Source: Clostridium acidisoli DSM 12555 (GTDB lineage: Bacteria; Bacillota; Clostridia; Clostridiales; Clostridiaceae). From it: a stretch of DNA of 64,000 bases. Positions 1-8,056 of the stretch are shown piece after piece. The translations under genes and the position numbers were made by a program. Where the stretch lies: assembly GCF_900176305.1 (NCBI RefSeq), contig NZ_FWXH01000007.1, positions 1-64,000 on the forward strand. The letters run 5' to 3'. Within the stretch, counting starts at the first letter, position 1. Each line of letters begins with the position of its first letter. Under the pieces are notes generated by a model, which was not told the origin of the DNA, did not search any database, and saw only the letters and a program-made list of their open reading frames with translations.

Positions 1-32
1 AGCCCTGTGGAAGAGTAGGTCGTCGCTGGGTC
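1..32 (+). rRNA. 5S ribosomal RNA, 3' end only
   Basis: The first 32 bases match the 3' end of clostridial 5S rRNA, including the GAGTAGGTCG segment and the closing GCTGGG. The rest of the gene and the presumed 16S-23S part of the operon lie upstream of the window. A tRNA follows after five bases, an arrangement common in clostridial rRNA operons. The exact 3' end is estimated. Confidence 0.75.
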
Positions 33-37
33 AATGT

Positions 38-112
38 TCCGCGATAGCTCAACGGTGGAGCACTCGGCTGTTAACCGATAGGTTGAAGGTTCGAATCCTT
101 TTCGCGGAGCCA
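38..112 (+). tRNA. tRNA-Asn (anticodon GTT)
   Basis: A full cloverleaf is visible. The acceptor arms TCCGCGA and TCGCGGA pair perfectly. The D arm is AGCTC/GAGC, the anticodon loop CTGTTAA carries GTT, the T arm contains GGTTCGAATCC, and CCA is encoded at the 3' end. It is probably co-transcribed with the 5S rRNA just upstream and ends at the terminator that follows. Confidence 0.97.
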
Positions 113-128
113 TTATTATAATAATATT

Positions 129-160
129 AACTTAGATTCTATTTGAATCTAAGTTTTTTT
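129..160 (+). terminator. Rho-independent terminator of the rRNA/tRNA operon
   Basis: The 11-bp arms AACTTAGATTC and GAATCTAAGTT flank a TATTT loop and run into seven or more T residues, directly after the tRNA. Confidence 0.9.
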
Positions 161-263
161 ATTATTTTTAGAAATATTTTTTAATATTTCTGTGGGATTT
201 ACGTTCTTAATAACGTCAATATATATGAAAATAAGGTTAATTAATGTAAGGGGTGAATCTGCA

Positions 264-1322
264 ATGAGAAAAGTTGGAACAATTTCATTATCCTTAGGGT
301 GTATTTATTATGGAGTATGGCTAGCGTTAAAAAATATAAATCCTAAAGTGGCTGAGGAAATATTTAAATGGTGGCCAATGATATTTGTTATATTAGGTGT
401 AGAAATATTATTAAACGCTAGAATAAATTCAGAAACCATGAAGAATAATTTTAATATAGGCATAATATTTATCATACTTATATTTTTATGTACTAATGTT
501 TATTATGGAACTCATGAATTTATAGAAGATGGAATTTCAAATTTAAATAATGGTAGGGTACAAATAAATTATGATGGTAATACGAGAAGTATAGATTCAG
601 AAAAGATTATTACCGGAAATAATAAAAAATTTAAATTTACAACTAATAATGGAGTCTTAAATATTAAAAAATCTACTGACAATAATATAAGACTTCAGTT
701 AGAAGTAAAGGTAAGTGATGATTTTAAAGATAACAAATACGTAATACATGATGAAAACGAAGGAGGTATAGATACTGTAAGTATAGATGATAATTATGTT
801 AAGGATGTACGTGGAACAATGTACGTTCCAGATGGAATATATACAAATTTAGTAGTTGATAATTGCGACATTACTACTTATGATAATCTTTCAAACAATA
901 CATTAGATATAAATTCTAAAAATTCAAAATTCAACATACAAAATCTTGCTGCTGTAAACATTGAAACAGATAATTCTGATGTGAATATAAAAGATGTTAA
1001 TAGTGTAAAAATAGAAGGTAAAAATATAAAAAACGATCTATCAGGAAATATAGAAAATGTAGATATTGATATGAATAATGGAAGTACAGATATAAATAAT
1101 AATAATTTTAATTCAATAAAGATAAAAGCTGATAATTCACTTGTGAAAGTAGACACCAATGAAAAAAATATAGGAGCATCTCTTACTTGTAGTCTAGGAA
1201 ATATTAGATTTAATGATGAAAAAATAAATAATGGAACGTTAACTAAGAGTATAGGAACAGGCAAAAACAATATGGATGTAGATATAAAATTAGGTTCTAT
1301 AAAGGTTAATAGTCAGGAGTGA
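264..1322 (+). CDS. LiaF-like membrane protein with DUF4097-type beta domain
   Basis: The start is the ATG at 264, preceded by AAGGGGTG; an upstream in-frame ATG at 192 has no ribosome site. About 352 residues. The N-terminus has hydrophobic helices near residues 5-25, 35-55 and 65-82, with WWPMIFVILGVEILL typical of the DUF5668/LiaI-LiaF-like membrane region. The rest is a long Asn/Asp-rich, beta-helix-like domain resembling the DUF4097 putative adhesin fold. It is the first gene of an operon with an ECF-like sigma factor, so an envelope-sensing or signalling role is inferred. The stop codon lies just before the sigma factor start, indicating translational coupling. Confidence 0.8.
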   Translation: MRKVGTISLSLGCIYYGVWLALKNINPKVAEEIFKWWPMIFVILGVEILLNARINSETMKNNFNIGIIFIILIFLCTNVYYGTHEFIEDGISNLNNGRVQINYDGNTRSIDSEKIITGNNKKFKFTTNNGVLNIKKSTDNNIRLQLEVKVSDDFKDNKYVIHDENEGGIDTVSIDDNYVKDVRGTMYVPDGIYTNLVVDNCDITTYDNLSNNTLDINSKNSKFNIQNLAAVNIETDNSDVNIKDVNSVKIEGKNIKNDLSGNIENVDIDMNNGSTDINNNNFNSIKIKADNSLVKVDTNEKNIGASLTCSLGNIRFNDEKINNGTLTKSIGTGKNNMDVDIKLGSIKVNSQE

Positions 1323-1327
1323 AAAAA

Positions 1328-1873
1328 TTGGATGACCAGGATTTAATGTCCAGAATCAAGTGTGGAAATCAGGAAGCTTTTATAGATTTAGTCAATTGCT
1401 ATAAAAAGAGAATTATAGTTCTATGTTATTCTTACACAAATGATGGTTATGAGGCTGAGGATTTATCACAAGATGTCTTTATCACCTTTTATAGAAGTGC
1501 AAATAAGTTTAGAGGTGAATGTTCAATAGCAACTTATTTGTATAAGATAGCGCTTTCAAAATGCAAGGATTTTAAAAGAAAAAAGAGTATAAAATTTATG
1601 TTATTTAATGGATTTAGCAAGGAAAAAGGAAAAATTGAAGAATTAGATGAAAAATTATATATTAGAGAATGTATAAATGAACTTCCAAACAATATAAAAA
1701 TACCTATTGTACTTTATTATTATGTAGGCTTAGATCAGAAGGAAATAGGTAGAATATTAAATGTTTCTGTAAGAACGGTGGAGGGTAGAATATATAGAGG
1801 TAAAAATAAGCTGAAAAATATATTTTCTAAGGAGGGAATTGTGTATGCAGGAAAAATGGGATTACACAGATAA
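1328..1873 (+). CDS. RNA polymerase sigma-70 factor, ECF family
   Basis: About 181 residues, the usual ECF length. Region 2 contains EDLSQDVFITFYRSANKFRG followed by a conserved aromatic/Lys-rich stretch; region 4 contains the helix-turn-helix LDQKEIGRILNVSVRTVEGR near residues 138-157. I place the start at TTG 1328: AGGAG at 1315-1319 is 8 nt upstream, whereas a GTG at 1319 overlaps that site. The preceding gene ends at 1322 and the next begins inside this one, so all are co-transcribed. The target promoters are unknown; the envelope proteins around it suggest a cell-surface stress regulon, with the downstream small membrane protein as candidate anti-sigma factor. Confidence 0.88.
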   Translation: MDDQDLMSRIKCGNQEAFIDLVNCYKKRIIVLCYSYTNDGYEAEDLSQDVFITFYRSANKFRGECSIATYLYKIALSKCKDFKRKKSIKFMLFNGFSKEKGKIEELDEKLYIRECINELPNNIKIPIVLYYYVGLDQKEIGRILNVSVRTVEGRIYRGKNKLKNIFSKEGIVYAGKMGLHR

Positions 1874-2168
1874 GATTATTAAATCAGCTGAGATAGAATT
1901 TAAGGTCTCAGATAAATATAATTATAGGTTGTTAGAAAAACTAAATAAGAAGAAAAGTAGAAGAAATAAAAATTGGCTTCTTAGCAGTAGACCGGCTGCT
2001 TCAAGTTTCATCCTTAGCGGCATAATTATAGGGCTTTTGAGCATTAACCCTGTGGCATACAATTTTATTAATTTAAAAGGTAAATTAATAATTCAGGAGT
2101 CAATTTACAAATATGAATATCAATATAAAGTAAATTTTTTTAAAAACGAAATTGGAGAGTGGTTTTAA
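1845..2168 (+). CDS. Small single-pass membrane protein, candidate anti-sigma factor
   Basis: About 107 residues from ATG 1845, preceded by AAGGAGGG at 1829-1836. It overlaps the end of the sigma factor gene by 29 bp. The first ~45 residues are charged and probably cytoplasmic, followed by a Lys/Arg cluster (KKKSRRNK) and one hydrophobic helix around residues 51-72, then a short external tail. There is no HxxxCxxC zinc anti-sigma motif. The anti-sigma role is inferred only from position after the sigma gene and from topology; sequence alone does not prove it. Confidence 0.6.
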   Translation: MQEKWDYTDKIIKSAEIEFKVSDKYNYRLLEKLNKKKSRRNKNWLLSSRPAASSFILSGIIIGLLSINPVAYNFINLKGKLIIQESIYKYEYQYKVNFFKNEIGEWF

Positions 2169-2632
2169 TGGATAGAAGAAGTGAATTTGTTACATTTTTA
2201 GCATCACTATTACCAGGAGCAGGATATATGTATTTTGGAATGATTAGATTTGGAATAGAGACAATGTTATTGTTTTTTATAGTGCCTAAAATACTTCATC
2301 TAGTTGGTTTAGGGTTTATAGCATATATATTTTCAATTCCATTTTGGCTATACACATTTTTTGATACCTATAGAGTAGCTCATAAGTTTGACAGGGGAGA
2401 AATTATTGAAGACAAAAGTTGGTTCTCTAATAATAGCCTTGGTGAAATCAATATATCTAATAAGGGATGGACTAGCTTTGCATGGGTTCTCATTGTAATT
2501 GGAGTGATCGCCATTTTAAATAAAATTTTTGCAAGTTATGATATATTTTATTCTGTTAGACTTTATATTGTGCCAGCCATATTTATTCTTATAGGAATTT
2601 ACCTTTTATTTAAAGGAAAAGATAGAATTTAA
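2168..2632 (+). CDS. Polytopic membrane protein, TM2-like
   Basis: About 155 residues, starting at ATG 2168, which overlaps the preceding stop as TAATG; GGAG at 2154-2157 is the ribosome site. The N-terminus contains LASLLPGAGYMYFGMIRFG, a pattern seen in TM2-type domains (PGxGxxYxG). Four or five hydrophobic helices follow, including two in the last 60 residues. It is the last gene of the sigma-factor operon. Its biochemical function is not known; a role in envelope homeostasis with its neighbours is an inference. Confidence 0.65.
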   Translation: MDRRSEFVTFLASLLPGAGYMYFGMIRFGIETMLLFFIVPKILHLVGLGFIAYIFSIPFWLYTFFDTYRVAHKFDRGEIIEDKSWFSNNSLGEINISNKGWTSFAWVLIVIGVIAILNKIFASYDIFYSVRLYIVPAIFILIGIYLLFKGKDRI

Positions 2633-2637
2633 TCTAC

Positions 2638-2666
2638 TTGAAAAAGAATATACATGTGGGTATAAT
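2638..2666 (+). promoter_or_regulatory. Probable sigma-A promoter for plsC
   Basis: TTGAAA at 2638-2643 and TATAAT at 2661-2666 are separated by 17 bp, just after the membrane-protein gene and 35 bp before the plsC start. Confidence 0.6.
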
Positions 2667-2700
2667 TAGTATGCGTGACATAAATTAAGGAGGATAAAAA

Positions 2701-3417
2701 ATGTATATTCTAAAATATATCTATTGTATTATAGTTATCATATTAACGTTGTTTTTAAGACTATATTTATTTATAATTAGAAGAACGAAATTAAGAGAAA
2801 AGTATGATTATTATTTATATAAAATGGTAAATGGTTGGGCAAGGTACACCTTAAAAATAATTGGTGTAAAAGTAAACATAAAAGGCCTTGAAAATTTGCC
2901 AAAAGAAAATTGTTTATTTGTATCAAATCATCAAGGAAATGCAGATTTTTTAGTTTTGATGTCTGAATTAGATAAACATTTAGGCTTTTTAGCTAAGAAG
3001 GAAATATTAAAAATACCTGTAATACGAACCTGGATGAAAGAAATGCATTGTGTATTTATTGATAGGGAGAATATAAGGGAATCTTTAAAAGCAATAAATA
3101 AAGGAATTGAAAATTTGAATAATGGATATAGTATGCTTATATTTCCAGAGGGAACTAGAAGCAAAAGCCATAAGCTTGGAGAGTTTAAAAAGGGAAGTAT
3201 GAAGATGGCATTAAAGGCTAGTGTACCTGTAGTACCATTAGTTATAGACAATTCATTTAAAGTTTTTGAAGAAGGAAAAGGAAAATTAAAAGCTTCTATA
3301 ATTAATATGTCTATATTAGAACCTATTAATGTTAACGATTTGACAAAAGAAGAGAAAGCTAATTTAGCGGATATTATAAAAAATAAAATTGAAAAAGAAT
3401 TACAAACATTACATTAA
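2701..3417 (+). CDS. plsC: 1-acyl-sn-glycerol-3-phosphate acyltransferase
   Basis: About 238 residues with AAGGAGGA upstream of ATG 2701. It transfers an acyl chain to the sn-2 position of lysophosphatidic acid in phospholipid synthesis at the membrane. Family block I is visible as SNHQGNADF (the HX4D catalytic pair), and block III as FPEGTRSK. An N-terminal hydrophobic helix at residues 1-22 anchors it. It appears to have its own promoter and terminator, so it is probably monocistronic. Confidence 0.92.
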   Translation: MYILKYIYCIIVIILTLFLRLYLFIIRRTKLREKYDYYLYKMVNGWARYTLKIIGVKVNIKGLENLPKENCLFVSNHQGNADFLVLMSELDKHLGFLAKKEILKIPVIRTWMKEMHCVFIDRENIRESLKAINKGIENLNNGYSMLIFPEGTRSKSHKLGEFKKGSMKMALKASVPVVPLVIDNSFKVFEEGKGKLKASIINMSILEPINVNDLTKEEKANLADIIKNKIEKELQTLH

Positions 3418-3432
3418 TAAAAAAAACATCAT

Positions 3433-3474
3433 AAAAATAGAAGCTTAGCCTAACAGCCTAGTTTCTATTTTTTT
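3433..3474 (+). terminator. Rho-independent terminator after plsC
   Basis: AAAAATAGAA at 3433-3442 pairs with TTCTATTTTT around 3463-3472, and the run of T continues to 3474. Confidence 0.8.
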
Positions 3475-3762
3475 ATGGATAAAATACAAAAATTAATGTT
3501 TATAAAATGAAAAATCTAAAGAGGTATAATTCATAAAAATGAATTTTTATGTTTGCAGTATGCAAAATTGTATGATAAAATACATGTATAATTATATTAA
3601 ATAATGTATTTTTATTAATCTATTGCAATATTGTTCACAAAATGTAGCAAACGTGGTAGAATAATTATTAAATTATAAAGTATAATAAATAAACCTATAT
3701 GAGAATAATTGCATTAATAGGTTGTAAAACTTGCAAATCAGTGTTTATGAAGGAGTGGTATT
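3475..3762 (+). promoter_or_regulatory. AT-rich leader of the citrate synthase gene, with candidate promoter
   Basis: No gene is seen in this stretch. A good sigma-A promoter is TTGCAG at 3553-3558 with TAAAAT at 3576-3581 (17 bp spacing). This leaves a leader of about 175 nt before the citrate synthase start. A second weaker pair is TTCACA 3634-3639 and TAGAAT 3657-3662. Several AT-rich imperfect palindromes occur between them, but I cannot assign them to a regulator. Confidence 0.5.
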
Positions 3763-5151
3763 ATGATGGAGTTTCATCTCGATGCTGATAAGAAAATCAG
3801 TAAATTTAATTATGAAGTAGAGGATGTCAATGAACCAAATCTTTATAGAGAAATTTTTCCTTATTCAGAAGTGCCTAAGGTTAAATTTGATGGAGATTCT
3901 GTTGTTATGGACTTACCTAATGATATTTATATAACGGATACTACTTTTAGAGATGGTCAACAATCCATGACTCCATTTAAAGAACATCAAATAGTAGATA
4001 TATTTAAATATTTAAATAAGCTTGATAACAATTCAGGAATTATAAAACAAACAGAATTTTTCACATACACTAGCAGAGATATTAAAGCTATCGAAAAATG
4101 TCTTTCACTAGGGTATAAATTTCCAGAGATAACTACATGGATAAGAGCAAATTTAGATGAACTTGAGATAATAAAAAAACTTGGCATAAAAGAGACTGGA
4201 ATTCTTATGTCATGTTCAGATTATCATATTTTTAAAAAGTTTAAATCAACTAGAAAAGAAATTTTCAATAAATATGTAGCTGTTGCTGCAAAAGCTTTAG
4301 AATATGGAATTGTTCCAAGAGTACATCTAGAAGATATAACGAGAGCTGATTTTTTTGGATTTGTAATTCCATTAGTTAATAAACTAATGGAGATGTCAAA
4401 GCAGGCTAAAATACAGATAAAGATAAGAGCCTGTGATACACTTGGTCTCGGAGTTTCTTATCCCCAGGCAACTCTTCCAAGAAGTATTCCAAGAATTATA
4501 GCAGGCCTAAGAAAGTATGGAAATGTACCAGCTGATGCTTTAGAGTGGCATGGACATAATGACTTTTATCATGTAGTGCCAGGAGCTGAATCAGCATGGC
4601 TTTATGGATGTTCTAGTGTAAATACAACTTTGTTTGGAATTGGTGAGAGAACAGGGAATTGCCCACTTGAGGCAATGGTTATGGAGTATGCCCAAATCAA
4701 AGGAAATACTAAAAATATGAATCTTAAAGTAATAACTGAGATTGCTCATTATTTTTCAAATGTTATGGGATATGAAATACCAGCGAGGACACCTTTTGTC
4801 GGCAGTGACTTTAATTTAACAAGAGCTGGAATCCATGCTGATGGAATGTTAAAAGATGAGGAAATCTATAACATTTTTGATACTAGTAAAATTTTAGAAA
4901 GACCAATTTTAATAGCAGTTAATGAATATTCTGGGCTTGCTGGAATCGCAGCTTGGATAAACACTTATTTTAAATTAAAAAATGAAGATAAAATAAGCAA
5001 AAAAGATGAAAGAATAGCACAACTTAAAAAGTGGGTTGATGCTGAATATGAAAGTGGTAGAAATTCAGCAATAAGTAATAAAGAGTTTGAACTTGTTGTT
5101 AAAAGTGTGTTTCAAGAGCTTATATGTGTAGAAGGAAGTTACGCAGGTTAA
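3763..5151 (+). CDS. Probable Re-citrate synthase (isopropylmalate/homocitrate synthase family)
   Basis: About 462 residues, GGAG upstream of ATG 3763. The HMGL-like TIM barrel is clear: TDTTFRDGQQS near residue 66 is the catalytic/metal-binding entry motif, and EWHGHNDFYHV supplies the metal-ligand histidines. There is no C-terminal leucine-binding LeuA allosteric domain. In Clostridium kluyveri and relatives this subgroup is the oxygen-sensitive Re-specific citrate synthase, forming citrate from oxaloacetate and acetyl-CoA. The adjacent isocitrate dehydrogenase supports this over 2-isopropylmalate or homocitrate synthase. The product feeds 2-oxoglutarate and glutamate synthesis. The aconitase gene usually expected next to it is absent here. 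Confidence 0.85.
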   Translation: MMEFHLDADKKISKFNYEVEDVNEPNLYREIFPYSEVPKVKFDGDSVVMDLPNDIYITDTTFRDGQQSMTPFKEHQIVDIFKYLNKLDNNSGIIKQTEFFTYTSRDIKAIEKCLSLGYKFPEITTWIRANLDELEIIKKLGIKETGILMSCSDYHIFKKFKSTRKEIFNKYVAVAAKALEYGIVPRVHLEDITRADFFGFVIPLVNKLMEMSKQAKIQIKIRACDTLGLGVSYPQATLPRSIPRIIAGLRKYGNVPADALEWHGHNDFYHVVPGAESAWLYGCSSVNTTLFGIGERTGNCPLEAMVMEYAQIKGNTKNMNLKVITEIAHYFSNVMGYEIPARTPFVGSDFNLTRAGIHADGMLKDEEIYNIFDTSKILERPILIAVNEYSGLAGIAAWINTYFKLKNEDKISKKDERIAQLKKWVDAEYESGRNSAISNKEFELVVKSVFQELICVEGSYAG

Positions 5152-5210
5152 GAAATTCATATAATACAATAAATGAAAGTTGTTCATAATATAAAGAAAT
5201 TGCGAAGTAA

Positions 5211-5527
5211 AGTGAAGGGTTTATGGATAAATCCATAAAGGCTAAGGAAATTTTTCCTCATTAGGTGGGAAAAATAATAAATTTAAATTTATATGTCTTA
5301 ATATTTAGAGACAACTCTACTATGTATTTTAACCGTAGCCTTTGGTGTTAATATGAATGATAATACTTATTCATTGAATACCACGACCTACGGTCAAAAA
5401 AATGAATAGCAATATACTTTAGATTATAAATTCAAGTTCAAAGATTTTTCGCAGCATAGCGTAGAAAAATCATCCATAGCTAACCCATCACCTTTTCACC
5501 GTGAAGCAAAGGTGAAAACCCTTCACC
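5211..5527. repeat. Mosaic intergenic repeat with inverted ends, copy A
   Basis: A 317-bp non-coding element fills the gap between citrate synthase and icd. It begins GTGAAGGGTTT (5212-5222) and ends AAACCCTTCACCC (5516-5527), an inverted terminal repeat. Inside are the palindrome TATGGATAAATCCATA (5222-5237), an AATGAAT/ATTCATT hairpin (5353-5376), a hairpin at 5443-5471 with arms GATTTTTC and GAAAAATC, and a TCACC/GGTGA hairpin near 5495-5514. The same parts in the same order, inverted and with extra modules, occur at 37523-37968. No ORF is evident. The remaining gap (5152-5210, 5528-5611) holds nothing else recognisable. Confidence 0.85.
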
Positions 5528-5611
5528 CGTACTTGGCATTTTATCACTATTATGAATTTACATGTTATATATCTAATAATATAAAAAAATAAAAGAAATG
5601 AGGCTTTAATT

Positions 5612-6619
5612 GTGAGTAAAGAATACAATATAACACTTATACCAGGTGATGGAATAGGACCCGAAGTTACTGAAGCAGCAGTGCATGTAATAGAAGCAGC
5701 AGGAGTTAATGTTAATTGGGAGGTAGTAGAAGCTGGTGAAAAGGTTATTGAGAAATATGGAACACCTCTTCCAGATTATGTTTTAAATAGTATAGAAAAA
5801 AACAAAATAGCACTTAAAGGACCAATAACAACACCTGTAGGTAAAGGATTTAGAAGTGTTAATGTAGCACTTAGACAGAAATTTAATTTATATGCAAATG
5901 TAAGACCTATAAAGACTTATAAAGGTATAAAATCTAGATATGATAACGTGGATTTAGTAATAGTACGTGAAAACACAGAAGACTTATATGCAGGTATTGA
6001 GCATAAAATTGGTGATTATGCAGCTGAAAGTATTAAAATAATCACAAAAGATGCCAGTGAAAAAATAGCAAAGTTTGCTTTTGATTTAGCTAAGAATGAA
6101 GGCAGAAAAAAGGTAACGGCAGTTCATAAGGCAAATATAATGAAATTTTCAGATGGATTGTTCCTAAATACAGTAAGAGAAGTTTCTAAGAATTATGAAG
6201 AAATTGAATTTGAAGATGTAATTGTAGATGCAATGAGTATGAAATTAGTACAAACACCAGAAAATTATGATGTATTAGTTATGCCAAATTTATATGGAGA
6301 TATATTATCAGATATGGGAGCAGGTCTTGTTGGTGGTCTTGGAGTTGTGCCAGGTGGTAATATTGGAAAGGATATAGCTGTTTTTGAATCTGTTCATGGA
6401 TCAGCACCAGATATAGCTGGCAAAGGTATAGCAAATCCACTTGCAACAATTTTATCATCAGTAATGATGTTAAGATACATAGGTGAAAATGAGGCGGCAG
6501 AAAAAATTGATGCTGCTATAGCAAAAGTATTAGAAGAAGGAAGTAAATTAACTGTTGATTTGGGTGGTAGTGCTAGTACTAAAGAATTTACAGAAGAAGT
6601 AATAAAAAAATTAAAATAA
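5612..6619 (+). CDS. icd: Isocitrate dehydrogenase (probably NAD-dependent)
   Basis: About 335 residues from GTG 5612 with GAGG 8 nt upstream. It belongs to the isocitrate/isopropylmalate dehydrogenase family and would oxidise isocitrate to 2-oxoglutarate. Visible motifs are [10 protein letters not shown] at the N-terminus, [13 protein letters not shown] in the substrate region (LeuB has a different sequence here), [18 protein letters not shown] with the metal-binding aspartates, and [18 protein letters not shown], the nucleotide-binding segment typical of NAD-type enzymes. It follows Re-citrate synthase, consistent with a glutamate-forming half TCA cycle. A terminator follows. Confidence 0.9.
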   Translation: MSKEYNITLIPGDGIGPEVTEAAVHVIEAAGVNVNWEVVEAGEKVIEKYGTPLPDYVLNSIEKNKIALKGPITTPVGKGFRSVNVALRQKFNLYANVRPIKTYKGIKSRYDNVDLVIVRENTEDLYAGIEHKIGDYAAESIKIITKDASEKIAKFAFDLAKNEGRKKVTAVHKANIMKFSDGLFLNTVREVSKNYEEIEFEDVIVDAMSMKLVQTPENYDVLVMPNLYGDILSDMGAGLVGGLGVVPGGNIGKDIAVFESVHGSAPDIAGKGIANPLATILSSVMMLRYIGENEAAEKIDAAIAKVLEEGSKLTVDLGGSASTKEFTEEVIKKLK

Positions 6620-6669
6620 TTTAAGTTTATTCTCACTAGGATGAACTGAAAAAAATAATATTGATGATA

Positions 6670-6709
6670 AAAAACATTTCAGAAACTAAAGTTATGAAAT
6701 GTTTTTTTT
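6670..6709 (+). terminator. Rho-independent terminator after icd
   Basis: AAAAACATTTCA (6670-6681) pairs with TGAAATGTTTTT (6695-6706) around a 13-nt loop and continues in T residues. Confidence 0.88.
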
Positions 6710-6720
6710 ACAAATAATTA

Positions 6721-6753
6721 TGTATATTTATAAATAAATATTGCATAATTATA
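6721..6753. promoter_or_regulatory. Possible ArgR-type operator upstream of argG
   Basis: The AT-rich imperfect palindrome TGTATATTTATAAATAAATA followed by TTGCATAATTA resembles Firmicute ARG boxes, which are AT-rich with TGNATA/TATNCA halves. It lies about 100 bp before argG. The match is by eye only, and similar AT-rich sequence is common here. Confidence 0.25.
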
Positions 6754-6848
6754 ACATTAGATATATAATAAATATAGTTAATTAAGTGTTTAAAATAAAA
6801 AAATATAAATAAATGTGTATATTTATTATGTGAAAGGATGATTTCGTT

Positions 6849-8054
6849 ATGAAAGATAAAGTTGTTTTAGCATATTCAGGAGGTCTTGATACTTCTATTA
6901 CAATTCCATGGCTTAAGGAAAACTATGATTTAGATGTAGTTGCTGTATGTGTAAATGTAGGCCAAGATGATGATATGAAAGCTGTTGAAAAGAAGGCTAT
7001 TAGTTCTGGATGTTATAAAATTTATATTGAAGATGTTAAAGAGGAATTTGTAAAAGAATACCTATTTAAGGCAATTAAATCAGGAGCAGTATATGAAGGA
7101 AAATATCTTCTAGGAACATCCTTTGCAAGACCATTAATTGCGAAAAAACTTGTTGAGATAGCACATAAAGAAGGAGCAAAATACATTTGCCATGGTTGTA
7201 CAGGAAAGGGAAATGATCAAGTAAGATTTGAGACTAGTATAGCAGCACTTGATCCATCTATAAACATAATAGCACCATGGAGAATATGGGATATAAAATC
7301 AAGAGAAGATGCTATAGATTATGCTGAAAAAGTTGGAGTAGAAGTTCCAGTAACAAAGGAAAAGATATATTCAGAAGATAAAAACATATGGCATATAAGC
7401 CACGAAGGCGGAGATCTGGAAGATCCTAAAAATGAACATAAAACTGAAATATATGAGATGATAGTTCCACCAGAAAAAGCAAAAGATGAGGCAAGTTATG
7501 TAAGTATATATTTTGAGCAAGGAATTCCAAAACTTGTTGATGGGAAGAAACTTGATCCTGTAGAGATGCTTCATGTTTTAAATAAAGTTGGTGGAGAAAA
7601 TGGTATTGGAGTAGTTGATTTAGTTGAAAACAGACTTGTTGGAATGAAATCAAGAGGAGTTTATGAAACACCAGGTGGTACAATTCTTTATGCCGCACAT
7701 GAAGAACTTGAAAGCCTCACTATGGAAAAAAACTCTTTCCATTATAAACAACTTGTAGCTCAAAAGTATGCGGAATTAGTATATGATGGACTTTGGTTCA
7801 CAAATTTAAAAGAAGCATTGGATGCATTTATTGATAAAACTCAAGAGAACGTAACAGGAACAGTAAAATTAAAACTATATAAAGGAAATATTATGGTTGC
7901 AGGTATTGATTCTGATAATGCACTTTATGATGAAGGCATATCTTCTTTTGGAGCTAGTGATCTTTATGACCATAAGGATGCAGAAGGATTTATAAAATTA
8001 TTTAGTTTACCATATAAAATAAAAGCACTTAAGGATAAAAAGGCAGGTAAATAG
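6849..8054 (+). CDS. argG: Argininosuccinate synthase
   Basis: About 401 residues, the standard length. It joins citrulline and aspartate using ATP to give argininosuccinate. The PP-loop ATP motif AYSGGLDTS is at residues 8-16, and the conserved [13 protein letters not shown] and SREGGDLE-like (here [10 protein letters not shown]) substrate motifs are visible. A GAAAGGATGA ribosome site precedes ATG 6849. argH follows after 2 bp, so the two form an operon for the last two steps of arginine synthesis. Confidence 0.97.
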   Translation: MKDKVVLAYSGGLDTSITIPWLKENYDLDVVAVCVNVGQDDDMKAVEKKAISSGCYKIYIEDVKEEFVKEYLFKAIKSGAVYEGKYLLGTSFARPLIAKKLVEIAHKEGAKYICHGCTGKGNDQVRFETSIAALDPSINIIAPWRIWDIKSREDAIDYAEKVGVEVPVTKEKIYSEDKNIWHISHEGGDLEDPKNEHKTEIYEMIVPPEKAKDEASYVSIYFEQGIPKLVDGKKLDPVEMLHVLNKVGGENGIGVVDLVENRLVGMKSRGVYETPGGTILYAAHEELESLTMEKNSFHYKQLVAQKYAELVYDGLWFTNLKEALDAFIDKTQENVTGTVKLKLYKGNIMVAGIDSDNALYDEGISSFGASDLYDHKDAEGFIKLFSLPYKIKALKDKKAGK

Positions 8055-8056
8055 TT

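Noticed and set aside
878-1270. 130-codon minus-strand frame inside the LiaF-like gene
   Set aside because: It arises from the biased composition of the plus-strand gene, has no ribosome site, and would be a hydrophobic low-complexity product.
3763-5151. 2-isopropylmalate synthase (leuA)
   Set aside because: There is no LeuA allosteric domain, no leuBCD genes nearby, and the neighbour is an isocitrate dehydrogenase; Re-citrate synthase fits better.
5612-6619. 3-isopropylmalate dehydrogenase (leuB)
   Set aside because: The [13 protein letters not shown] segment is of the isocitrate dehydrogenase type and the context is citrate metabolism.
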